Positions 57,748 through 64,000 of a stretch of DNA of 64,000 nt are shown here, piece after piece. Source of the stretch: HRBIN24 sp035574155 (lineage in GTDB: Bacteria; Chloroflexota; Dehalococcoidia; SM23-28-2; HRBIN24); the NCBI GenBank assembly GCA_035574155.1, contig DATLZD010000021.1, positions 1 through 64,000 of the forward strand. Reading direction: 5' to 3'. The notes below the pieces were generated by a model, which was not told the origin of the DNA, searched no databases, and worked only from the letters and a program-made list of their open reading frames with translations. Made by a program: the position numbers and the translations under genes. Each line of letters begins with the position of its first letter. The stretch's first letter is position 1.

Positions 57748-59592
57748 TTACTCCACGGTGACCGTCTTGGCCAGGTTGCGGGGCTGGTCGACATCGCAGC
57801 CACGGCGCAGGGCGATGTAATAGGCGAAGAACTGGAGGGGCACCGCCGTCAGGACAGGCAGAAGGAGCGGCGGCGCTTCGGGCACCTCCAGGACATGGTC
57901 GGCCAGTCGGGCCATCTCCTCATCGCCCTCGCTGGCCAGCACGATGAGGCGCCCCTCTCGGGCCTTCACCTGCTCCAGGTTGTTGCGCATCTTGTCGTAA
58001 AGGGGGTCGCGCACGGCGATGGCCACCACCGGCATGTCCTGGTCGATGAGGGCGATGGGCCCGTGCTTCATCTCCCCGGCCGGGTACCCCTCCGCGTGGA
58101 TATAGGACACCTCCTTCAGCTTCAGGGCGCCCTCCAGGGCGATGGGATGCTGGATGCCCCGCCCCAGATAAAGGAAGTTGCCGTAGCGGTAGAACAGGTG
58201 GGCCAGCCGCTCGTAGTCGTCCGAACGCTCCGTCAGCCGGCCCAGAAGGTAGGGCAACCGGGCCAGGGGGGAGAGGAGCCCCGCCAGCGCCTCGGGCGGC
58301 TGCGTGCCCCGGGCCTGCGCGAGGTAGCAGGCCAGCAAGTAGAGCACCACCAAAGAGGCGGTGAAGGTCTTGGTGCTGCAGACGCCTACCTCTAGGCCGC
58401 AGCGCGTGTAGACTACGCAGTCGGCCAGACGGCTGGCCTGGCTACCGATGACATTGCATACGGCGGCCAGCGCACAGCCCTTGCGCCGCGCCTCCTCCAT
58501 GGCCGCCAGGGTGTCCACCGTCTCGCCCGACTGGGTAACGGCCACCACCAGGGTATCGGGGCCCACCAGGGGATCGCGGTAGCGGAACTCGGAGGCGTTT
58601 TCGGCCTCGGCCGGCAGCCTAGCGATGGCCTCCATGTAGTGGCGTCCGACCAGCGCTGCGTGGTAGCTGGTCCCCATCCCTACCAGGACCACCCGCCGCA
58701 GGCGGGACATCACCTGCTGCGGCAGGTCCACGTCCTCCAGGTCCACCCTCATGGCCTCGAAGTCGACCCTGCCCCGCAGGGTGTCCAGGACGCATTCGGG
58801 CTGCTCCATCATCTCCTTCAGCATGAAGTGTTTGTAAGGCCCCTTGGCCACCGAGAGGGGGTCATAGGGCACCTCCACCGGCTGGCGGGACACCGGCTCG
58901 CCGGAGAGGGTGGTGAGACACGCCCCTTCCTTCGTGACCTCGGCCATCTCGCCGCCGGAGAGGAAGAGGACACGGCGGGTGTAGGGGAGGAGGGCAGGTA
59001 GGTCGCTGGCCACCAGGCACTCGCCCTGCCCCAGGCCCACCACCACGCCGCCGGCGTTGCCGAGGCGGGCGGCCACCAGCCCCTGGGGCCACAGGCTGGA
59101 CATCACCAACACGGCATTGGCCCCCTGCAGACGGGACACGGCAGCGCGGGCGGCCGCGGGGAGGGGGCGGCCCGCTGCCAGCTCCTCCTCCACCAGGTGG
59201 GCTATCACCTCGGTGTCCGTCTCGGTCTGGAAGCGGTGTCCGCGGCCCTGCAGCCACTCCTTCAGGGAACGGTAGTTCTCGATGATCCCGTTGTGGACCA
59301 CCAGCACCCGGCCGCTGCAGTCGGCCACCGGGTGCGCATTGGCATCGGTAGGCCGGCCGTGGGTGGCCCAGCGCGTGTGTCCGATGCCCAGATTGCCCCT
59401 GGGCGAGGCCCCCTCCAGGGCGCGGGCCAGCTCCTCCAGCTTGCCCGCCCGCTTATGGACGCACAGGGAGCCGTCCTCCTCCAGCACGGCCAGGCCGGCC
59501 GAGTCGTAGCCGCGGTATTCCAGGCGCCGCAGCCCCTCTAGGAGGACGGGGGCCGCCTCCCTGTCGCCGACGTAGCCAATGATGCCGCACAT
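57748..59592 (-). CDS. glmS: glutamine--fructose-6-phosphate aminotransferase (isomerizing)
   Basis: A 614-residue enzyme making glucosamine 6-phosphate for peptidoglycan. The glutaminase domain starts MCGIIGYVG with the nucleophile Cys2, and has 'RLEYRGYDSAGLAV', 'HTRWATHGRP' and 'HNGIIENY'. Two SIS domains follow (about 290-420 and 460-600), with VAVTQSGETVDTLAA and the C terminus NLAKTVTVE. The length is standard. It follows ispH by 26 nt and is likely part of the cmk-plsC-ispH-glmS transcript. No glmS ribozyme was recognised upstream. Confidence 0.95.
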   Translation of the reverse strand: MCGIIGYVGDREAAPVLLEGLRRLEYRGYDSAGLAVLEEDGSLCVHKRAGKLEELARALEGASPRGNLGIGHTRWATHGRPTDANAHPVADCSGRVLVVHNGIIENYRSLKEWLQGRGHRFQTETDTEVIAHLVEEELAAGRPLPAAARAAVSRLQGANAVLVMSSLWPQGLVAARLGNAGGVVVGLGQGECLVASDLPALLPYTRRVLFLSGGEMAEVTKEGACLTTLSGEPVSRQPVEVPYDPLSVAKGPYKHFMLKEMMEQPECVLDTLRGRVDFEAMRVDLEDVDLPQQVMSRLRRVVLVGMGTSYHAALVGRHYMEAIARLPAEAENASEFRYRDPLVGPDTLVVAVTQSGETVDTLAAMEEARRKGCALAAVCNVIGSQASRLADCVVYTRCGLEVGVCSTKTFTASLVVLYLLACYLAQARGTQPPEALAGLLSPLARLPYLLGRLTERSDDYERLAHLFYRYGNFLYLGRGIQHPIALEGALKLKEVSYIHAEGYPAGEMKHGPIALIDQDMPVVAIAVRDPLYDKMRNNLEQVKAREGRLIVLASEGDEEMARLADHVLEVPEAPPLLLPVLTAVPLQFFAYYIALRRGCDVDQPRNLAKTVTVE

Positions 59593-59618
59593 GGGGCGCC
59601 CGGGCGGTGGCCGGCCCC

Positions 59619-60476
59619 CTAGGACGTCTGGTTCTGGCCTGCCAGCTCCTGGATGCGGGCGACCACCTCCTCCACCGCCCAGTCGGGGGTGGAGGCGCCG
59701 GCCGTGATGCCCACCTTCTCCTTGCCTGCCAGCCAGGAGGGGTCCAGCTCATCTGCCCGTTCGATGTGATACGTCTCGGCCCCCTCCTCGCGGCAGACCT
59801 CCACCAGGTGCCGGGTGTTGGCGCTGTTGCGACCGCCGACCACGATGACCACGTCGGCCTCCCGCGCCAGCTCCCGCGCTGCCTCCTGTTGCGTGGAGGT
59901 GACGTTGCAGAGGGTGTTCACCAGGCGCAGCTCGTGGATGGTGTCCATCCGCTCCCGCAGCAACCTCCCCACGAACTCGGCAAACTTGTCCGGGTTCTGG
60001 GTCGTCTGGGATATGACGGCGACGCGGGAGACGTGGGACGGCACCTCGTCCACGTCCTTGACGGCGATGCCCTTGCCCTCGGACCAGGCCAATACCCCCT
60101 TGACCTCGCGGTGCTCGGCGTCGCCGAACACTACCACCGTGAACCCCTGCTGGGCCATCTTCTTGGCCCAGCGCTGAGAGCGGGTGACGATGGGGCAGGT
60201 GGTGTCGATGACCTCCACGCCCTCGGCCCGCGCCCGTTCATAGACCTCGGGGCCGGCACCGTGGGCGGTGATGGCCAGGGGCTGTCCCTTGGGCAACTGG
60301 CCGTCCCGCAGGAGGTGGACTCCCTTCTCCTCCAGCCTGGCCATGACCAGGGGGTTGTGGACAATGGGGCCGAGGCTGACGATCTCCCCCTTCTCCTGGG
60401 CCGCCCGCTCCATGATCTCGATGGCCCGGCGGACGCCCCAACAGAACCCCATGTCCCTGGCCAGGATGATTTCCAT
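59619..60476 (-). CDS. ispH: 4-hydroxy-3-methylbut-2-enyl diphosphate reductase
   Basis: A 285-residue [4Fe-4S] enzyme for the last step of the MEP isoprenoid pathway. The three cluster ligands are present: Cys12 (GFCWGV), Cys94 (DTTCP) and Cys190 (NTLCNVTSTQQ). The ATG at 60476 has AAAGGAG upstream and begins 2 nt after the plsC stop; a GTG at 60482 is less likely. Genes cmk, plsC and ispH in this order are a recurrent bacterial arrangement. Confidence 0.94.
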   Translation of the reverse strand: MEIILARDMGFCWGVRRAIEIMERAAQEKGEIVSLGPIVHNPLVMARLEEKGVHLLRDGQLPKGQPLAITAHGAGPEVYERARAEGVEVIDTTCPIVTRSQRWAKKMAQQGFTVVVFGDAEHREVKGVLAWSEGKGIAVKDVDEVPSHVSRVAVISQTTQNPDKFAEFVGRLLRERMDTIHELRLVNTLCNVTSTQQEAARELAREADVVIVVGGRNSANTRHLVEVCREEGAETYHIERADELDPSWLAGKEKVGITAGASTPDWAVEEVVARIQELAGQNQTS

Positions 60477-60478
60477 AG

Positions 60479-61186
60479 TCACTCCTTTCCCTCGGAGGCC
60501 TCTGCCACAACTCTAGCATATACGCCCCGGTAGGGCGGGTCTAGGAGGGCAGCTATGCGGGCCATGATGGCCTCCGTCGCCTCCTGGACCTGCTGGCTGC
60601 GGACCCTCTCCGCAGCCGGGAGGCGGAAGGGCTGGCCCACCACCACCCTTACCGGGTAGCGCCGCAGTCGCAGGAAGGCCAGGATATCCCGCGGCAGGTG
60701 TATGTGCTCGGTGCCCATGATGCCCACCGGCAGGACCGGCGCGCCCGTCTGCAGGGCCAGCAGCGCCGTGCCCGGCCAGGCCCGGTTCATGCCCGGCCAT
60801 CCGCTGCGGGTCCCTTCCGGGAACATGCCCAGGGCCAGGCCCCGTTCCAGCGCCCGCCGCGCCTGGCGCAGGGCGGCAAGGTCGGCCTCGAAGCGCCGCA
60901 CCGGCAGGCAGCCGAACAGGTGGAACGCCAGGCCTAGGCCGGGGATGTCGAACAGCTCCTTCTTGGCCATCCAGACAATGCGCCGCGGCACGACGGCGGT
61001 GATGATGGGCGGGTCCGCCAGGGTAATGTGGTTGCTGGCAATGATCAGGGGGCCCCGACGCGGTATGTTCTCGGCCCCCTCCACCGTCAGTCGCACATTC
61101 AGGTGCACCAGGGCCATAGCCCAGGTGCGGGTGTTGGCCCAGTACCAGGGGCCCACCACCCAGTCAGGCAAGCCGCGCCTCCACAA
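60479..61186 (-). CDS. plsC: 1-acyl-sn-glycerol-3-phosphate acyltransferase
   Basis: A 235-residue PlsC family acyltransferase that makes phosphatidic acid from lysophosphatidic acid. The HX4D motif is in SNHITLADPP, and the glycerol-phosphate binding motif is MFPEGTRSG. 'GCLPVRRFEADLAAL' and 'APVLPVGIMGTEH' complete the family blocks. The start is uncertain: TTG at 61186 (used here) overlaps cmk by 23 bp, while a GTG at 61159 would avoid the overlap. Coupled with cmk and ispH. Confidence 0.9.
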   Translation of the reverse strand: MWRRGLPDWVVGPWYWANTRTWAMALVHLNVRLTVEGAENIPRRGPLIIASNHITLADPPIITAVVPRRIVWMAKKELFDIPGLGLAFHLFGCLPVRRFEADLAALRQARRALERGLALGMFPEGTRSGWPGMNRAWPGTALLALQTGAPVLPVGIMGTEHIHLPRDILAFLRLRRYPVRVVVGQPFRLPAAERVRSQQVQEATEAIMARIAALLDPPYRGVYARVVAEASEGKE

Positions 61187-61892
61187 GCTCCATCACCCTG
61201 GCCACCACCTGGGCCAGCGTCAGGCCATCGGTCTGCACGATGACGGCGTCCTCGGCCGGACGCAGGGGGGCCGCCTCCCGACGGGAGTCGGTCTCATCGC
61301 GCACGGCCAGCTCGCGGGCCACCTGCTCGAGGCTCACCTGCCGCCCCTGCTGCCGCATCTCCAGATAGCGGCGACGGGCGCGCTCCTCCGGCGACGCGTC
61401 CAGGTAGACCTTCAGGTCGGCATTGGGCAGGACAACGGTGCCTATGTCGCGGCCAGCCATCACGATGCCTCCGTCCCGGGCCAGCCGTCGCTGCACCTCC
61501 AACAGGGCCTGTCGCACCGCCGGCACGCGCGACACCTGGGAGACGACCGCTTCCACCTCGGGCCGCCGCAGGTGGGGCGTCACGTCGTGACCGTCCATGA
61601 GGATGGTGCTGGGCTCGGGGGCACCGGTGTCTGGCCCTGTCAGCACCACCTCCGTGGCCCTGGCCAGGGCTGCCAGCCCCTCCTCGTCCCGGGCGTCGAT
61701 CCCCCGTTGAAGGGCCAGCCAGGTCAGGGCGCGGTAGATGTTGCCCGTGTCCAGGAACGCGTAGCCCAGGCGGCGGGCCACCTCCCGCCCCACGCTGGTC
61801 TTGCCGGAGGCGCTGGGGCCATCGATGGCGATCACCAGGCCACGGCGGCCACCCGCCGTGCGCCTGTGCGCCCTAGTGCGGACCTCCGTCAT
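61164..61892 (-). CDS. cmk: cytidylate kinase
   Basis: A 242-residue (d)CMP kinase. The P loop is IAIDGPSASGKTSVG, 'YAFLDTGNIYRALTWLAL' binds CMP, and 'MAGRDIGTVVLPNADLKVYLDASPEERARRR' is the central motif block. It phosphorylates CMP and dCMP using ATP. The ATG at 61892 is chosen over one at 61958 because similarity starts only at about residue 17. It heads the cmk-plsC-ispH-glmS operon. Confidence 0.93.
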   Translation of the reverse strand: MTEVRTRAHRRTAGGRRGLVIAIDGPSASGKTSVGREVARRLGYAFLDTGNIYRALTWLALQRGIDARDEEGLAALARATEVVLTGPDTGAPEPSTILMDGHDVTPHLRRPEVEAVVSQVSRVPAVRQALLEVQRRLARDGGIVMAGRDIGTVVLPNADLKVYLDASPEERARRRYLEMRQQGRQVSLEQVARELAVRDETDSRREAAPLRPAEDAVIVQTDGLTLAQVVARVMELVEARLA

Positions 61893-62020
61893 GACGCCAG
61901 CAGGCCGGGACCCTTCTCCCCTCGGCCCAATTTTACGGCGGGAGGTCCGAGTTGACACCGTTTTTGGGAGGGGGTGAAACTATAGACGCCGACCAGCCGG
62001 AACGCCTGCGGGAGGCCGAC

Positions 62021-63232
62021 ATGACACAGCAGGGCAGCTTCTACACCCTCATGACGCCCGAGATCCGCGAGCTGCGGGCCAGGACCAAGGCCTTCATGGA
62101 GCAGCACATCTACCCCAACGAGCCCGTCTTCGCCCGGGGCGGCCCCGAGGCCGAGGAGCTGACCCGCTCCCTGCGCCAGGAGGTGAAGCGGATGGGCATG
62201 TGGGCGCCCCACATGCCCAAGGAGGCTGGGGGCATGGGCATCGGCTTCCTCAAGTACGTGTTCATGAACGAGATCCTGGGCCGCAGCTTCTGGGCGCCGG
62301 TGGTGTTCGGCTGCCAGGCACCCGACTCGGGCAACGCCGAGATCCTCTGGCTGTTCGGCACCGAGGAGCAGAAGGAGCGCTGGCTCAAGCCCCTGGTCAA
62401 CGGCGACATATTCTCCTGCTTCTCCATGACGGAGCCGGAGGTGGCCGGCTCCGACCCAACGCTGCTCCAGACGCGCGCCGTCCGCGACGGCGACGAGTGG
62501 GTCATCAACGGCCACAAGTGGTTCACCAGCGGGGCCGGGCGCGCCGCCTTCGCCATCGTCATGGCCGTGACGGATCCCGACGCCGCCCCCCACCGGCGGG
62601 CGACCATGATCATCGTCCCCACCGACACGCCCGGCTTCCGCATCGTCCGCTCCATACCCGTCATGGGCGAGGAGCACAGCGAGCACTACGAAGTGGTCTA
62701 CGAGAACTGCCGCGTGCCCGTCACCAACACCCTGGGGGAGCCGGGCTCCGGCTTCATGATCGCCCAGAAGAGGCTGGGGCCGGGGCGCATCCACCACTGC
62801 ATGCGCTGGCTGGGACAGTGCCAGCGGGCCTTCGAGATGATGTGCCGGCGGGCCCTGGAGCGGCACGCCTTCGGCGGCCCCTTGGCCGAGAAGCAGGCCA
62901 TCCAGTGGATGATCGCCGAGTCGGCCGCCGAGATCCAGGCCTTCCGCCTGCTGACCATGCACGCCGCCGCCAAGATCGACCAGGGGGACGAGGCCCGCCT
63001 GGAGATCTCCCTCATCAAGTTCTTCGGGGCCGAGGTCCTGAACCGGGTCATCGACCGGGCGGTCCAGGTCCACGGCGCCCTGGGCGTCACCGAGGACACG
63101 CCCCTGTCGCGCATGTTCCGCCAGGCACGCATGGGCCGCATCTACGACGGCGCCGATGAGGTCCACAAGATGGTGGTGGCCCGCCGCGTCCTCCAGGCCT
63201 TCGCCAACGGCGGCGTATACGAGTTCGAGTAG
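62021..63232 (+). CDS. acyl-CoA dehydrogenase family protein (ACAD10/11-like)
   Basis: A 403-residue flavoenzyme. 'FSCFSMTEPEVAGSDPTLLQTRA' is the FAD/substrate loop, 'VINGHKWFTSGAG' follows, and the C-terminal 'RIYDGADEVHKMVVARRVL' has Asp where MCAD has the catalytic Glu (DGADEVH rather than EGT). That pattern is typical of ACAD10/ACAD11-like enzymes, some of which handle 4-hydroxy-acyl-CoAs. GGGAGG precedes the start. A TTGACA at 61952-61957 could be a -35, but no well-spaced -10 is visible. Confidence 0.9.
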   Translation: MTQQGSFYTLMTPEIRELRARTKAFMEQHIYPNEPVFARGGPEAEELTRSLRQEVKRMGMWAPHMPKEAGGMGIGFLKYVFMNEILGRSFWAPVVFGCQAPDSGNAEILWLFGTEEQKERWLKPLVNGDIFSCFSMTEPEVAGSDPTLLQTRAVRDGDEWVINGHKWFTSGAGRAAFAIVMAVTDPDAAPHRRATMIIVPTDTPGFRIVRSIPVMGEEHSEHYEVVYENCRVPVTNTLGEPGSGFMIAQKRLGPGRIHHCMRWLGQCQRAFEMMCRRALERHAFGGPLAEKQAIQWMIAESAAEIQAFRLLTMHAAAKIDQGDEARLEISLIKFFGAEVLNRVIDRAVQVHGALGVTEDTPLSRMFRQARMGRIYDGADEVHKMVVARRVLQAFANGGVYEFE

Positions 63233-63235
63233 CGG

Positions 63236-64000
63236 CTAGCGACGCCCGGGCCAGACGAGGGCTGCAACCCCTGCCAGGCCCAGGGCCCCCAACGCGGCGC
63301 CTACCGCCAGCAGCGCCGGCGACGGTCCGCTACTGCGGCCTGGGACCGCCTGGCTTGTGTCCGTCGGTGCCTCCTCCCTGATGTTGGCCAGGGGCGGCAC
63401 CGTCGTGCCGTCCCGCTGCACAGGCGACGGTGCATCTAGGTCCGCGACCGCTGGCCCGGCGTCACCGGGGGTCGGCGTGGCCCGGGACCTTGGTGGCCCC
63501 TCGCCAGCGCCGGATCTCGGGGCCGTGGGGGCCGGCGCAGGCGCCGTCGTCGTGGGCGTCCGGCCCGGCGGCGAAGGCGGTGTGGCATCGGGCGGGCGGG
63601 CCACGGCCGGCCCACCGCCCGGGCTAGGTGTCGCGACAGGAGGGGGGACAGGCCCGAAGGAGACGTCGTCGAAGAAGGCCACGGCCCGGGCCTCGGACCG
63701 GGGCCGCAGCATCAGTCGCACCCTGGCCGACCGCGCCCCGGACGGCGCCTGGACCGGGCCAGTGGTGAGGGGTCGGAACTGCGGCATGTCATCGGTCAGC
63801 TCGACGTCCGAGTCGTGCTGGCCAATGGCCGTGCCTGAGCCGTCATCGCTGGCATACCAAGAGACCCGCAGCCAAACGGCAGCCACCGCCGGGTCGTCCT
63901 TGAGGGCGTAGGCCGAGAACTGGTAAAAGCCACCCCCTTCCACCTGGACCGTCTGGTAGGCCCACTTGGTGGACGAGCTGGCGCTCTCCAGGAAGGCAGC
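63236..64000 (-). CDS. surface-anchored protein, C-terminal part (runs off the window)
   Basis: The frame is open from the stop at 63236 to the window edge, giving the last 254 residues of a larger protein. The first 100 visible residues look like a beta-sandwich, carbohydrate-binding-like module ('GGGFYQFSAYALKDD', 'ARVRLMLRPRSEARAVAFFDDVSFG'). A Pro/Thr/Gly-rich, mucin-like linker of about 110 residues follows, then one transmembrane helix near the C terminus and a PGRR end. It should be exposed on the cell surface and membrane-anchored at its C terminus. The N-terminal function lies outside the window. Confidence 0.65.
   Translation of the reverse strand, partial: AAFLESASSSTKWAYQTVQVEGGGFYQFSAYALKDDPAVAAVWLRVSWYASDDGSGTAIGQHDSDVELTDDMPQFRPLTTGPVQAPSGARSARVRLMLRPRSEARAVAFFDDVSFGPVPPPVATPSPGGGPAVARPPDATPPSPPGRTPTTTAPAPAPTAPRSGAGEGPPRSRATPTPGDAGPAVADLDAPSPVQRDGTTVPPLANIREEAPTDTSQAVPGRSSGPSPALLAVGAALGALGLAGVAALVWPGRR

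Noticed and set aside
1..64000. CRISPR arrays, rRNA and tRNA genes
   Set aside because: No regularly spaced repeats and no recognisable rRNA or tRNA sequence were seen on either strand.

Overview
The window is very GC-rich bacterial chromosome with tightly packed genes, many GTG and some TTG starts, and short intergenic gaps. The gene content suggests a member of the Chloroflexota, probably a Dehalococcoidia-like or related aerobic or thermophilic lineage. The evidence is a zf-trcl/CxxC zinc-ribbon protein, several LLM-class flavin oxidoreductases, several CaiB-type CoA-transferases and unusual acyl-CoA dehydrogenases, a Tad pilus locus without a secretin, and MEP-pathway IspH. This assignment is inference from gene content; no rRNA or tRNA gene was seen.

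Layout. 0-8 kb: small metal-binding proteins, then CoA-ester metabolism (CoA-transferase, acyl-CoA dehydrogenase, enoyl-CoA hydratase), a CapA-like lipoprotein and an MFS transporter. 8.2-13.6 kb: a GH2 glycosidase divergent from the MFS gene across a perfect 16-bp palindrome, then a three-gene minus-strand operon (hydrolase, DapB/diaminopentanoate-dehydrogenase-like enzyme, class III aminotransferase). 13.7-21.1 kb: hypoxanthine phosphoribosyltransferase with an unusual nuclease-like N-terminal domain, pterin dehydratase, two tandem CoA-transferases, CPBP protease, THEP1-type NTPase, an LLM oxidoreductase and an acetoacetate-decarboxylase-fold protein. 21.1-23.04 kb: a 1.92-kb transposon-like unit with inverted ends and a perfect 9-bp target duplication, carrying an orphan gene and a decayed transposase. 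23.1-30.1 kb: TetR regulator, PAP2 phosphatase, rpiB-transaldolase, then a YggX-like / YyaL-like / SagB-like gene run. 30.2-37.2 kb: an eight-gene Flp/Tad pilus operon. 37.3-48.8 kb: hydrolases, LLM oxidoreductases, an ABC exporter, FAD-dependent reductase, aldo/keto reductase, cytochrome P450, FdhD and a cell-wall amidase lipoprotein. 48.8-53.9 kb: a signalling and stress block (OmpR-type regulator, PAS-GAF histidine kinase, stand-alone receiver, a 47-residue membrane peptide, SRPBCC protein, ChaB-like protein, a 41-residue metallothionein-like protein) with recurring GTTAC-type sites. 53.9-64 kb: housekeeping genes dnaN, ppsA, glmS, ispH, plsC and cmk on the minus strand, then an ACAD10/11-like dehydrogenase and the 3' end of a surface-anchored protein that runs off the window.

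The observations most worth following are the transposon with its passenger gene, the recurrent extended -10 promoters that sit almost on the start codon (likely leaderless mRNAs), the palindromic operator at 8.24 kb, the GTTAC-N6 repeats around the two-component/stress block, and several enzymes lacking the expected catalytic residue.
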